Origin: Candidatus Nitrosopelagicus brevis | GTDB taxonomy: Archaea; Thermoproteota; Nitrososphaeria; Nitrososphaerales; Nitrosopumilaceae | DNA: 64,000 bases | NCBI RefSeq assembly: GCF_000812185.1 | Contig: NZ_CP007026.1 | Location: 124,001-188,000, forward strand | Direction: 5' to 3' | Shown here: positions 9,156 to 17,565 of the stretch, in pieces | How the letters are laid out: each line of letters opens with the position of its first letter | Position numbering within the stretch: position 1 is the stretch's first letter | The notes under the pieces: model-generated | Database searches by the model: none | What the model saw: only the letters and a program-made list of their open reading frames with translations | Told to the model about the DNA's origin: nothing | Made by a program: the position numbers and the translations under genes

Positions 9156-9303
9156 TGCATTAATGAAAAATTATTTCTTAATTAGTCATACCATATTTTT
9201 ATACTTAAAATTGTGATATTTTTGTAAATATTTTCACTTCATTGATGATGAAATCCTAGTGAATCCTATATACCTTTGATAAAAAAAATATTCATAGACA
9301 GAA

Positions 9304-10911
9304 ATGATCACAAAAACTGAAAAAATTTATTCTCAAAGGAAAACTATTACATTTCTTTCGCTATTGATCATAACTACTATTTCTATACGATTGTATTTTT
9401 TACCATTTGAGGTTCCTTTCAAAACTGATGCTATAGATTACTTCTCCTTTGCATTTGAAGTTTCTAAAAATCAGAAATTTCCATTTGGAATATTACAAAC
9501 TAATGATGGTTGGCCTATTCTACTATCTCCTATCTTTACAATTATTGGTCAATCTGATATGATGAACCTAATTAATGCGCAAAGGATAACAAGTGTTGTA
9601 ATCTCTTCACTGACAATTATTCCAATATTTTTCCTTTGCAAAAAATTTGTTTCATCAAAATATGCTCTAATTGGTGCAAGTTTATTTGGTTTTAGTTATA
9701 GATTAATGGATAATTCTATACTGGGTTTATCAGAATCACTTTTTCTTTTTTTAATTTCATTTGTATTATTATATTCATTATCTAAAAATTCAACTTATTT
9801 TATTTTTTCGTTTATTTTTCTTAGTTTATCTGCTATTGTAAGATATGAATCTCTAATTTTTCTAATTCCATTAACTATTATATTTTTTATTAAATTTCGT
9901 AAACAAAAAATTTCTTATCTAAAATTTTCACTTTTTATTTTTATTTTTATTTTAATTCTATTACCTATTTCATCATTTAGAATTGAATCAAACGGAATAG
10001 ATGGTTTGGTAAGTCACACTTTTGCTAATCAAAATATGTTAAACCCTAACTCATTCACTTCTATATCTGAGCCTGAAAAAATTGGTGAATGTTCATATGA
10101 TTGTGTACAGAAACCTTCCACTTGGATTTCCAATGAATTATTAATTAGTTTCATGGGTACATCTCTCTTTAATACACTAAAATTTTTAGGATTTGTTTTA
10201 ATTCCTCTTTTCATTTTTTTCATCCCTACTGGTATCTATAATCTGATAAAATTAAGAAATAAAGATCTTTTTTATCTTCTAATTTTTGGTATTTTTTTAA
10301 TTATTCCTGCAATGTATGCTTTTGGAAGAGAAATTCAAGATGTTAGATATTTGTTTGTATTATTCCCAATTTTTTGTGCAATATCTGTTTATGGATTAAA
10401 TTCTATTAAAAAATTCCAAAAAACAAAATTCGTAGTTTTAATTATCACTGTAATAATATTGTCATCAATAATTTTATTAATTTATGAACAACCAAATTAT
10501 ATTTATTCTAATGAAATATTACAAGTAACAAAAAATTTAGTTCAAAATGACAATGGTATAAATGATTATCCTGGAAATTCATATGTTAAAATTGCTACAC
10601 TTGAAAAAAATTGGCCAGAATCTTTACCTATTGCATCAGCTTCAGATAATTTTGAAGCTACATTTTTTATTAAAAAAATTCCTTCTGGAGATTATGATTC
10701 TTTGGAAGAGTACATTTTGAATTCAAAAGAATTGGGACTAACTCATATTGTTTTAACAGAAAATAATCGTTCATTGTTTCTTGATAAACTCCTAAAAAAT
10801 TATCAGGAATATTCATATCTTGAAAAAGTTTTTGATTCTGAAAATCATAACTTTGAAAATAAAATAATAGTTTTAAAAATTAATTATTTAGATTTTGAAA
10901 AACATGTGTAA
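9304..10911 (+). CDS. GT39-like integral membrane glycosyltransferase (ArnT/PMT type)
   Basis: A 535-residue polytopic protein with about ten hydrophobic segments up to residue ~400, then a soluble tail. The first external loop carries FKTDAIDYFSFA, the acidic motif of GT-C enzymes of the GT39 (PMT/ArnT) group, followed by DGWPILLSPIF. These enzymes use a polyprenyl-phosphate sugar on the outer face and transfer it to a lipid- or protein-linked glycan. A TATATA element lies about 34 bases before the ATG. It converges with the flippase gene, 13 bases apart. The donor is not predictable. Confidence 0.78.
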   Translation: MITKTEKIYSQRKTITFLSLLIITTISIRLYFLPFEVPFKTDAIDYFSFAFEVSKNQKFPFGILQTNDGWPILLSPIFTIIGQSDMMNLINAQRITSVVISSLTIIPIFFLCKKFVSSKYALIGASLFGFSYRLMDNSILGLSESLFLFLISFVLLYSLSKNSTYFIFSFIFLSLSAIVRYESLIFLIPLTIIFFIKFRKQKISYLKFSLFIFIFILILLPISSFRIESNGIDGLVSHTFANQNMLNPNSFTSISEPEKIGECSYDCVQKPSTWISNELLISFMGTSLFNTLKFLGFVLIPLFIFFIPTGIYNLIKLRNKDLFYLLIFGIFLIIPAMYAFGREIQDVRYLFVLFPIFCAISVYGLNSIKKFQKTKFVVLIITVIILSSIILLIYEQPNYIYSNEILQVTKNLVQNDNGINDYPGNSYVKIATLEKNWPESLPIASASDNFEATFFIKKIPSGDYDSLEEYILNSKELGLTHIVLTENNRSLFLDKLLKNYQEYSYLEKVFDSENHNFENKIIVLKINYLDFEKHV

Positions 10912-10924
10912 TCTTTATTATATT

Positions 10925-12073
10925 TCATTTCTCTAAAATTGTTAATCTTTGTACCCCGATTGCAAAAATCACACATAATACTATTGAACTCAAAACTAGA
11001 CTAATTGCAATTCCTATAATATCATATACACTTCCTAGAATAATCATACCAATAACCATCACGCCTAACCCTGATAACCTTCCTGCAAGAACATATTTTG
11101 AATTTAATTGCCCTAATAATTTTGATTCAAAAATGACTGCTATTGAAGTTGGTATTATGTGAATACACATAATTTGTATTGCATCAGAAATCATAATGAA
11201 TTTTGGAAAAAATATCTCAATAATGGTTGGCAAGAAAATCATTCCCAATATAGAAATAATTATTGAACAAATAACACTAAGAATTTTTAAACGATTATTT
11301 TCAACATTAGTTGCATCTTGTGCTAGTAAATATTTGAAAATTATTCCTGAAATAATTGACATAACTACAATGAATTGCATACCTAAACTGAAATTACCTA
11401 AAACAGTAAATCCAAGTAACGGAGCAACTAATACTTTATCAATTTGTCCATGTAAACCTGAACTTAATAATAAAATGTAATTATTAGTAATAAAACCTAA
11501 TTTTGATCTTAATAATGAAAAATCTATTTTCATTTCCTGGAAATTTCTAATTATTCTTTTTAAATAAAATAAATATGAAAATCCTAATGCAAAAATTATA
11601 CTTTCAAAACCGAAAAAGTGTAAAAATGAAATTCCAAGACATATAGTTAAAATTTTTTGTAAAATGACATATTTTGAATATGTTGAATAGAGTTTTTTAC
11701 CTAAAAGATCACCAATTGCTAGTGCATTGATAACATATGCAAAAAGAAGTATTCCTATATCAATCTCATAAAATGATGGAATGACTATAATTACTATTGT
11801 CGATAAAACAACACTTGAAATTATAGAAATAAAATAAAGTGTTGATTGAATTTTTAAGTTTTTTGCAGCAAAAACGATTATTGTATTTTGACTTCCAAAT
11901 AATGCAATGTAACTAATTGCACTTGCAATTCCAATAAGCCATTGTATTTCTCCATATTCTGAAGGTTCAATCTGTGATGCCAAATAAAACCAAAAAATTG
12001 CTCCTAAAGCAGTTCCTATAACATCTCCTGTCCCAATTTTTCCTACATCCTTAATTTTTTCTAAAAATACCAT
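10925..12073 (-). CDS. oligosaccharide flippase family protein (Wzx-like)
   Basis: A 382-residue integral membrane protein with about ten to twelve hydrophobic helices. The N-terminal pattern (GDVIGTALGAIFWFYLASQI, then PSEYGEIQWL) matches polysaccharide biosynthesis/MATE-like flippases, where the first helix is followed by a motif of the PxxYG type. This class moves lipid-linked glycan units across the membrane. Its place beside nucleotide-sugar and glycosyltransferase genes fits that role. At 382 residues it is a little shorter than typical Wzx (about 420). It may be co-transcribed with the upstream cupin gene, 35 bases away. Confidence 0.82.
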   Translation of the reverse strand: MVFLEKIKDVGKIGTGDVIGTALGAIFWFYLASQIEPSEYGEIQWLIGIASAISYIALFGSQNTIIVFAAKNLKIQSTLYFISIISSVVLSTIVIIVIPSFYEIDIGILLFAYVINALAIGDLLGKKLYSTYSKYVILQKILTICLGISFLHFFGFESIIFALGFSYLFYLKRIIRNFQEMKIDFSLLRSKLGFITNNYILLLSSGLHGQIDKVLVAPLLGFTVLGNFSLGMQFIVVMSIISGIIFKYLLAQDATNVENNRLKILSVICSIIISILGMIFLPTIIEIFFPKFIMISDAIQIMCIHIIPTSIAVIFESKLLGQLNSKYVLAGRLSGLGVMVIGMIILGSVYDIIGIAISLVLSSIVLCVIFAIGVQRLTILEK

Positions 12074-12108
12074 TTTTTTTCAATAAAATTAATTTTCATC
12101 TAATGATT

Positions 12109-12564
12109 TTATTTCTGCATCCATTTATTGAAATCATAATTTACAAAATCTACATTTTCCATTTCATTATCATTTGGTTTCCATGCTATATCAGCTAATA
12201 CCAAAACTTTTGAAATTTTTTCTGTGGGATTTATTATCGCAGCTGCAATTCCATTTTTTACACATACCAGTGATGGTTTTTTTGGATTTACAGTAATCTC
12301 ATGAAATTTTCCATCACTATCTTTTATCACTAAAATAATTTCGCCTTCTATGCATGCAAAATATGTTGTTCTATTTTTATGAAGATGTGGTCCTTTTACC
12401 TCCTTTGGATTTACAGAATTAACATATACCATTTTTGGATGATCTTCAATTATGTTGTCCCAGTCTCTCCAAATAACTGTCAATTCTCCATTAATATGAG
12501 AATCTATAACATCTTTCGTATCATGTTTTTCTAAATCATGAACAAAAAATTCATCATTATTCAT
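12109..12564 (-). CDS. RmlC-like cupin, WxcM/FdtA-type sugar 3,4-ketoisomerase
   Basis: A cupin-fold protein. PHLHKNRTTYF holds the conserved His pair of RmlC-like and WxcM/FdtA enzymes, and FACIEGEIILVI plus VKNGIAAAIINPT are the cupin strands. FdtA-type enzymes move the keto group of dTDP-4-keto-6-deoxyglucose from C4 to C3, feeding a 3-aminotransferase. I prefer the start at 12564 (MNNDEFF, 151 residues) because a CTTTTATT box sits about 27 bases upstream. A longer in-frame start at 12624 would add 20 residues. It sits back to back with the RmlB/RmlA genes. Confidence 0.78.
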   Translation of the reverse strand: MNNDEFFVHDLEKHDTKDVIDSHINGELTVIWRDWDNIIEDHPKMVYVNSVNPKEVKGPHLHKNRTTYFACIEGEIILVIKDSDGKFHEITVNPKKPSLVCVKNGIAAAIINPTEKISKVLVLADIAWKPNDNEMENVDFVNYDFNKWMQK

Positions 12565-12587
12565 AAAAAAAATCTGTGATTTTTGCC

Positions 12588-12595
12588 AATAAAAG
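12588..12595 (-). promoter_or_regulatory. TATA-like box of the cupin gene
   Basis: The minus strand reads CTTTTATT, centred about 27 bases before the ATG at 12564 and inside the alternative longer frame. It argues for the shorter leaderless start. Confidence 0.45.
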
Positions 12596-12628
12596 TTTGG
12601 ATTTAAAGGTACTAAGTAAATCATACAA

Positions 12629-12638
12629 TATTTTATTA
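12629..12638 (+). promoter_or_regulatory. TATA box of the rmlB gene
   Basis: The sequence TATTTTATTA is centred about 27 bases before the ATG at 12661, the usual leaderless spacing. Confidence 0.55.
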
Positions 12639-12660
12639 GGTCTCAAAGAATTGTGGCTAT

Positions 12661-13653
12661 ATGAGGCTACTTGTAACTGGGGGTTTGGGATTCATTGGTA
12701 GTAATTTCATTCTTAAAATTTTGAATGAAAATAATGATGTTCATATAACAAATGTAGATGCTGAGTTAGATGGTTCAAATAGAAAAAATCTGCAAAATCT
12801 AGAAAATTCCAATAATTATGAATTTTTCAAAGGTAATATCTCAAATAAAAAACTCATGGAAGAACAGATTACAAAATGTGATGCTGTGGTAAATTTTGCA
12901 GCTGAATCTTTTGTTGATCGAAGCATAAATGATGCAAATCCCTTTTTAGTATCAAACATACGTGGTGCTTTTACAATACTGGATATAATTACAAAACAAA
13001 AAAAGAGAATGATCCAAATTTCCACAGATGAAGTATTTGGGAGTTTATCTACTGGAACTGCAACTGAACAAACAAAATTCAATCCTTCAAGTCCATATGC
13101 TGCTACAAAAGCTGCTGCAGAATTAATCATTAATTCTTATAGCACAACATTTGATTCAGATGTAATTATAACAAGATGTACAAATAATTATGGTCCTAGA
13201 CAATTTGCTGAAAAATTAATTCCAAAAACAATTATGCTAGCATATCAAAATAAAAAAATTCCTATTTATGGCAATGGCAAAAATGTTCGAGATTGGATTT
13301 ATGTAGATGATCATTGTGATGCTGTATCTCTAGCACTCTTTAACGGAAAAAAAGGTGAATCTTATAATGTATCTGCATATAATGAAATCAATAATATTAC
13401 AATAGTCAAAAAAATCCTTGATATTATGGATAAATCTGAAGATTTAATTGAATTTGTTGAAGATAGACCTGGTCATGATTTCAGATATAGTATGGATTCT
13501 CAAAAAATTTCTACTGAACTAAAATGGAAGACAAAATTAAATTTTAAAGATGGTTTAGAGAAAACTATTCAATGGTATATAGATAATCCTGAAATAATGA
13601 ACAACTCATCTTCTACAATATTGAATTCTACTCCGTGGAAAATTTCTAATTAA
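12661..13653 (+). CDS. rmlB: dTDP-glucose 4,6-dehydratase
   Basis: A 330-residue extended SDR with the full RmlB signature: Rossmann motif TGGLGFIGSNF (residues 6-16), the VNFAAESFVDRSI segment, catalytic Thr122-Asp123-Glu124 in STDEVFGS, Tyr146 and Lys150 in SPYAATKAAAE, and the NNYGPRQFAEKLIPK region. It converts dTDP-glucose into dTDP-4-keto-6-deoxyglucose in the cytosol. It is followed after 18 bases by the thymidylyltransferase gene, so the first two steps of dTDP-sugar synthesis are co-transcribed. True RmlC and RmlD genes are not seen, so the intermediate probably goes to amino- or deoxysugars made by the cupin, DegT and 2,3-dehydratase genes nearby. Confidence 0.95.
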   Translation: MRLLVTGGLGFIGSNFILKILNENNDVHITNVDAELDGSNRKNLQNLENSNNYEFFKGNISNKKLMEEQITKCDAVVNFAAESFVDRSINDANPFLVSNIRGAFTILDIITKQKKRMIQISTDEVFGSLSTGTATEQTKFNPSSPYAATKAAAELIINSYSTTFDSDVIITRCTNNYGPRQFAEKLIPKTIMLAYQNKKIPIYGNGKNVRDWIYVDDHCDAVSLALFNGKKGESYNVSAYNEINNITIVKKILDIMDKSEDLIEFVEDRPGHDFRYSMDSQKISTELKWKTKLNFKDGLEKTIQWYIDNPEIMNNSSSTILNSTPWKISN

Positions 13654-13671
13654 AATAATGAGGAAAAATAA

Positions 13672-14739
13672 ATGAAAGGAATTATTTTACATGGAGGGCA
13701 CGGAACTCGTTTAAGGCCATTAACTCATACTGGTCCTAAACAACTTCTTCCAATTGCTAATAAACCAATGTCTGAATACTGTTTAAACTCAATCAAAGAA
13801 ACTGGTATTACCGATATTGCAATAATCATTGGTGGTTTAGGCTCTAAAAAAGTTAAAGAATATTATGGAAATGGTGAGAACTTTGGTGTTAAAATAACAT
13901 ATGTTGAACAGGATGAACCCAGAGGAATTGCTCATGCAATAAATTTGTGTAAAGATTTTATCAATAATGAAAAATTCCTTGTTTTTCTTGGTGATAATAT
14001 AATACAACGTTCAATATCGGATTTTGTAAAAAATTTTGATAAATCCAATTTTGATGCAACATTGTTACTATGTGAGGTTGATAATCCATCTAGATTTGGT
14101 ATCGCAGAAATTAAAAATAAAAAAATTATAAAAATTGTTGAAAAACCTAAAAACCCTCTATCAAATCTTGCAGTGACTGGAATTTACTTATTGACGCCTA
14201 AAATATTTGAAATTATAGAAAATCTAAAACCATCATGGAGAAATGAATTAGAAATCACTGATGCACTAGACATATTATTAAATAAAAATAATAATCTAAG
14301 TTTTGAAATAATTACTGATTATTGGAAAGATACCGGAACTCCTCAGGATATTATACATGCCAATGGCGAAGTTATCAAAAATTTACCTGATTATTTTTAT
14401 GGAAAAAAATCAGAAAATATGAAACTTGTTGGAAAAGTGTTAACTGGAAAAAATTCTATTATAGAAAAAAATGTGATCATTACTGGTCCTGTGATCATTG
14501 GAGAAAATTGCCAAATAAATTCTGGTGTTATTATTGGTCCTAATACTAGTATAGGTAATAATTCAATAATTAATCAAGGAAATATTGAAAATTCAATTAT
14601 CATGGAAAATTGTGAAATAAATTCTTCAGGAAAAATTAGAGATAGTATAATCTCAAATAATTCAAAAATTATTCAACCCGATAAACCAACTGATGAGAAA
14701 ATATTTCTACTCGGTGAAGGAACTAGAATTTATCTTTGA
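13672..14739 (+). CDS. rmlA: glucose-1-phosphate thymidylyltransferase (long, archaeal type)
   Basis: A 355-residue nucleotidyltransferase. The N-terminal GGHGTRLRPLTHTGPKQLLP at about residues 8-27 is the NTP-binding signature, FLGDN near residue 107 the metal site, and DYWKDTGTPQDI a sugar-phosphate contact. The C-terminal 100 residues are a left-handed beta-helix of hexapeptide repeats (IGENCQINSGVIIGPNTSIGNN). This longer form is common in archaea. It makes dTDP-glucose from glucose-1-phosphate and dTTP. It converges with the TylF-type methyltransferase, one base apart. Confidence 0.93.
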   Translation: MKGIILHGGHGTRLRPLTHTGPKQLLPIANKPMSEYCLNSIKETGITDIAIIIGGLGSKKVKEYYGNGENFGVKITYVEQDEPRGIAHAINLCKDFINNEKFLVFLGDNIIQRSISDFVKNFDKSNFDATLLLCEVDNPSRFGIAEIKNKKIIKIVEKPKNPLSNLAVTGIYLLTPKIFEIIENLKPSWRNELEITDALDILLNKNNNLSFEIITDYWKDTGTPQDIIHANGEVIKNLPDYFYGKKSENMKLVGKVLTGKNSIIEKNVIITGPVIIGENCQINSGVIIGPNTSIGNNSIINQGNIENSIIMENCEINSSGKIRDSIISNNSKIIQPDKPTDEKIFLLGEGTRIYL

Positions 14740-14740
14740 T

Positions 14741-15442
14741 CTAATTTTTTATTATAATAGCTTGTGAACCAGTTAATTCAATTACTTGCAAATAATTTTC
14801 ATCCATAAATTCTTTAAATGCTTTTTGAATTCCATCTGAATGATAATCATGTATTAAAATTATTCCTCCTCGAATCATTTTTGGAAAGAAAAATCTTAAA
14901 GAGTCAATCGTACTCTTATACAGATCTACATCTAAGTGTACAAAACAAAATTTTTTATTTATTATCTTTTCACCTGAACTAGGAAATTCACCTTTTATTA
15001 TGTGAACATTTTTGTATTTGCTTAGAAGTTTTTTAATAGATTCTATACTTGTATTATTAAATTGATTTTCATACCAATGTTTTTCACCAAAATGTGTATC
15101 GTCATCTGATAATTTTGGGAGTCCTGTGAATGTATCAAAAAGATACAATTCTTTTTCTTTCTTTGCTTCACAAATTAATTTAGCTGAACCACCCTGGTAC
15201 ACTCCTACTTCTGCCATATCTCCATCAAGTGCTATTTGTGTTCTCACAATTGAATGGATCATATATGCTTCATATGGATAAAATGCAAAATCTACTTCTT
15301 TTCTGATTTTTTTTATTAATTCCACGGTTTCTTTATCTTTGTAAAATGATAGTAACCTGAACTGAAAACTTGTCGCGATTTTACTCAAAATGCCTCCTAT
15401 ACTTTTTGAATTATATACGATTTTTCTTGTTTTATCTGTCAT
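14741..15442 (-). CDS. TylF/MycF-type SAM-dependent sugar O-methyltransferase
   Basis: A 233-residue protein. The SAM site is in MAEVGVYQGGSAKLI, followed by YLFDTFTGLP. The metal/catalytic region is in FVHLDVDLYKSTIDSLRFF and GGIILIHDYHSDGIQKAF. This is the pattern of macrocin-type (TylF/MycF) methyltransferases that methylate sugar hydroxyls. A minus-strand TTAAATT box is centred 26 bases before the start. A methylated deoxysugar in the surface glycan is the simplest role, inferred from neighbours. Confidence 0.85.
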   Translation of the reverse strand: MTDKTRKIVYNSKSIGGILSKIATSFQFRLLSFYKDKETVELIKKIRKEVDFAFYPYEAYMIHSIVRTQIALDGDMAEVGVYQGGSAKLICEAKKEKELYLFDTFTGLPKLSDDDTHFGEKHWYENQFNNTSIESIKKLLSKYKNVHIIKGEFPSSGEKIINKKFCFVHLDVDLYKSTIDSLRFFFPKMIRGGIILIHDYHSDGIQKAFKEFMDENYLQVIELTGSQAIIIKN

Positions 15443-15464
15443 AATTACATGGAAATTAATTAAT

Positions 15465-15471
15465 AATTTAA
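15465..15471 (-). promoter_or_regulatory. TATA-like box of the TylF-type methyltransferase gene
   Basis: The minus strand reads TTAAATT centred about 26 bases before the ATG at 15442. Confidence 0.45.
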
Positions 15472-15502
15472 CATTATTACTAGTATGTTTTATTCGTCTT
15501 CA

Positions 15503-15510
15503 ATATATTA
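15503..15510 (+). promoter_or_regulatory. TATA box supporting a TTG start at 15534
   Basis: The sequence ATATATTA is centred about 27 bases before the TTG at 15534, and no ATG in frame gives the same fit. It therefore supports the non-ATG start. Confidence 0.55.
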
Positions 15511-15533
15511 CACCTTTCTAGAGATTTATCAAA

Positions 15534-16580
15534 TTGGAATCAAATGATGAAAATCCACTAATTAGTATAATTATCCTGAATTACAATGCTGGTAAATTAC
15601 TTGAAGAATGCGTAGATTCCATTTATCATAGTAATTATAAAAATTATGAAATCATTATTGTTGACAATAATTCAACAGATAGTAGTCACATAGAATGTAA
15701 GGAAAAATTCCCGTTAATTGATCTGATAGAGAATAAAAAAAATTATGGTTATTGTGAAGGAAATAATATTGGGATTAGAAAATCTAAGGGAAAGTTTGTA
15801 ATAATTCTCAATCCTGATACAATAGTTGATCCGAATTGGATGAATGAATTACTTCTTGGCCACCAAAAATTTGGTGATGGAATATATCAACCAAAATTTC
15901 TAACTATTGACAATGAATCAATCATACAAAGTACTGGTAATATGATACAGCTGTTTGGTTTTGGATATTCTAGAAATAAGGGCGATAAAGATGAACAACA
16001 ATTCAATAATATGGAGACTGTAAATTATGCATCTGGAACTTGTTTATTCACATCTAAAAAAATATTTGAAAAATTAGAATTTTTTGATTCATTTCTTTTC
16101 GCATATCATGATGATTTAGATCTTTGTTGGAGAGCTAGCATGCAAGGAATTCAGTCTTATTACGTACCCACTTCAATCGTATTTCATCCTTCAGAAGGAT
16201 TTAGTTTCAAATGGAGTAATTTTAAATTTTTTTTATTAGAAAGGAATAGATTATACTGTTTATTCACTCATTATTCTCGTAGTACAATTTTAAAATTATT
16301 TCCTTCATTAATATTAGTAGATTTTGCTGTTAGCTTTTTTTATCTAAAGAATGGACTATTTTATGAAAAAATCAAAGCTTCATTCAGTATTATAAAAAAT
16401 CTAGGAACTATACAATCAAGATATAATAAAATTCAAAAAACAAGAACTGTTAATGATAAAGAAATAATATTTAATTTTAAAAATGAAGTAATTCTACCTA
16501 AAGGAACTAATATAAAAAATAAAATTCCATTTAATTCTATACTTAGAGTCTTATCAAAATTATCTAGAATGGCTATCTAA
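15534..16580 (+). CDS. family 2 glycosyltransferase (rhamnosyltransferase-like)
   Basis: A 348-residue GT-A enzyme starting with TTG. The N-terminus PLISIIILNYNAGKLLEECV, the strand IIIVDNNSTD, and the metal-binding loop in ILNPDTIVDPNW (NPD instead of DxD) match GT2 members of the rhamnosyltransferase group. LFAYHDDLDLCWRA holds the conserved DDxDL-like acceptor/base region. It adds a sugar from a nucleotide donor in the cytosol. Its last 21 bases overlap the convergent acpS-like gene. Confidence 0.87.
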   Translation: MESNDENPLISIIILNYNAGKLLEECVDSIYHSNYKNYEIIIVDNNSTDSSHIECKEKFPLIDLIENKKNYGYCEGNNIGIRKSKGKFVIILNPDTIVDPNWMNELLLGHQKFGDGIYQPKFLTIDNESIIQSTGNMIQLFGFGYSRNKGDKDEQQFNNMETVNYASGTCLFTSKKIFEKLEFFDSFLFAYHDDLDLCWRASMQGIQSYYVPTSIVFHPSEGFSFKWSNFKFFLLERNRLYCLFTHYSRSTILKLFPSLILVDFAVSFFYLKNGLFYEKIKASFSIIKNLGTIQSRYNKIQKTRTVNDKEIIFNFKNEVILPKGTNIKNKIPFNSILRVLSKLSRMAI

Positions 16581-16934
16581 TTTTTTTGATATTGCAATTG
16601 CAATAGCATATTTTTTTTCATGAGAAATTGAAGTAATAAAATCATATTTTTTTTCTTGATTTTTAATTTTAATTTTAGGTCTTGAATTTGTATGGAATGT
16701 TTCAATTTTGTTGAATAGTGTATTATGTGCAATTGATTTCTGGACTGCCTCTTTTAAAGCGAATTTTCCTGCAAAATGTGGATATGGGTCAGAAAATTTT
16801 CTGCAGTATTGTATTTCTAAATCAGTAAAAATTTTCTTGTAAAAGCTTTCATTTTCTATGAACTTTTTCTTTCGAAATCTTTCTATTTCTACAATATCTA
16901 TTCCAATCTCTTTTTCCTCAATCAATTTTATCAT
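16560..16934 (-). CDS. acpS: holo-acyl-carrier-protein synthase (4'-phosphopantetheinyl transferase)
   Basis: A 124-residue protein of AcpS length. Both family motifs are present: GIDIVEIERF at residues 11-20 (metal ligand Asp13) and FAGKFALKEAVQKS at residues 54-67 (Glu62 with Lys61). It would move the 4'-phosphopantetheine arm of CoA to the serine of the ACP encoded two genes upstream. It is the last gene of a four-gene minus-strand operon and overlaps the VOC gene by 4 bases (ATGA). AcpS and ACP are not part of archaeal lipid synthesis, so it probably serves this operon only. Confidence 0.88.
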   Translation of the reverse strand: MIKLIEEKEIGIDIVEIERFRKKKFIENESFYKKIFTDLEIQYCRKFSDPYPHFAGKFALKEAVQKSIAHNTLFNKIETFHTNSRPKIKIKNQEKKYDFITSISHEKKYAIAIAISKKLDSHSR

Positions 16935-17329
16935 TTTTTCTCTGCAAATTCTATTAAATTACAATTTGTATTTTTCATATTAAGCAAAACAAACGCAATT
17001 AATCTGTCTTCAAAACCTTTTGTTGGTTCTACAATAACCCTTCCACCATTATTGACCATTTTTTCTACTTCTTTGAAAATATCTTCCACTTCAAAACACA
17101 AGTGATGAAATCCTCCTCCTGATTCTGAGAATGTTTTCACAGGTGAATTATCTTCAATGGGCTCAATTAATTCAATATATACATCAGACGTTTTTAGAAA
17201 ACAGACATTTACTTTTTGTGATTTTACTTCAACCGGTATTGATGTTTCTGTAAAATCTAGAAAATTAGTTAATTCGCCAAATGATTCTTTAATATTATTT
17301 ACCACAATTCCGATATGATGTAATTTCAT
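16931..17329 (-). CDS. VOC/glyoxalase-fold protein, methylmalonyl-CoA epimerase-like
   Basis: A 132-residue protein with two beta-alpha-beta-beta-beta modules. Four metal ligands typical of methylmalonyl-CoA epimerases are visible: His in LHHIGIVV, Glu in YIELIEP, His in FHHLCFEV and Glu in LIEFAE. It may isomerise or rearrange an acyl group on CoA or ACP. It overlaps acpS by 4 bases and meets the ACP gene with a one-base overlap (TAATG). Its place inside the ACP operon suggests an acyl-thioester substrate, but this is inference. Confidence 0.82.
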   Translation of the reverse strand: MKLHHIGIVVNNIKESFGELTNFLDFTETSIPVEVKSQKVNVCFLKTSDVYIELIEPIEDNSPVKTFSESGGGFHHLCFEVEDIFKEVEKMVNNGGRVIVEPTKGFEDRLIAFVLLNMKNTNCNLIEFAEKK

Positions 17330-17565
17330 TACTCTATTTTACCTCCACGTTTTGTAAGTATATTTTTCAAATCTCCTATTTTTTTTATATCTAAAGTTTC
17401 ATCAAGATCGAATTTTATATTGAATTCATTTTCAATTTCATCCAGTAATACATAAAAATTGAAAGAGTCCCACTCTTCTAAATTTTCAGGACTTGTTTCA
17501 TCATTAATCTTATTATAATCAACATTAAACACTCTGGATATTATTTTATATAATTTCTCACTCAT
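17329..17565 (-). CDS. acyl carrier protein
   Basis: A 78-residue acidic, helical protein. EWDSFNFYVLLDEIENEF carries the phosphopantetheine attachment site Ser34 after Asp33 (DSF in place of the usual DSL), and the helix arrangement is that of ACP. It would hold the acyl group made by the FkbH-like protein and be activated by the AcpS encoded in the same operon. The start overlaps the 3' end of the FkbH-like gene by 8 bases, showing translational coupling. Archaea do not make fatty acids with ACP as bacteria do, so a special acyl-transfer role is likely. Confidence 0.88.
   Translation of the reverse strand: MSEKLYKIISRVFNVDYNKINDETSPENLEEWDSFNFYVLLDEIENEFNIKFDLDETLDIKKIGDLKNILTKRGGKIE

Noticed and set aside
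12109-12624. Call of a true RmlC (dTDP-4-dehydrorhamnose 3,5-epimerase)
   Set aside because: Length and motif order fit the WxcM/FdtA ketoisomerase type better, and no RmlD is nearby.
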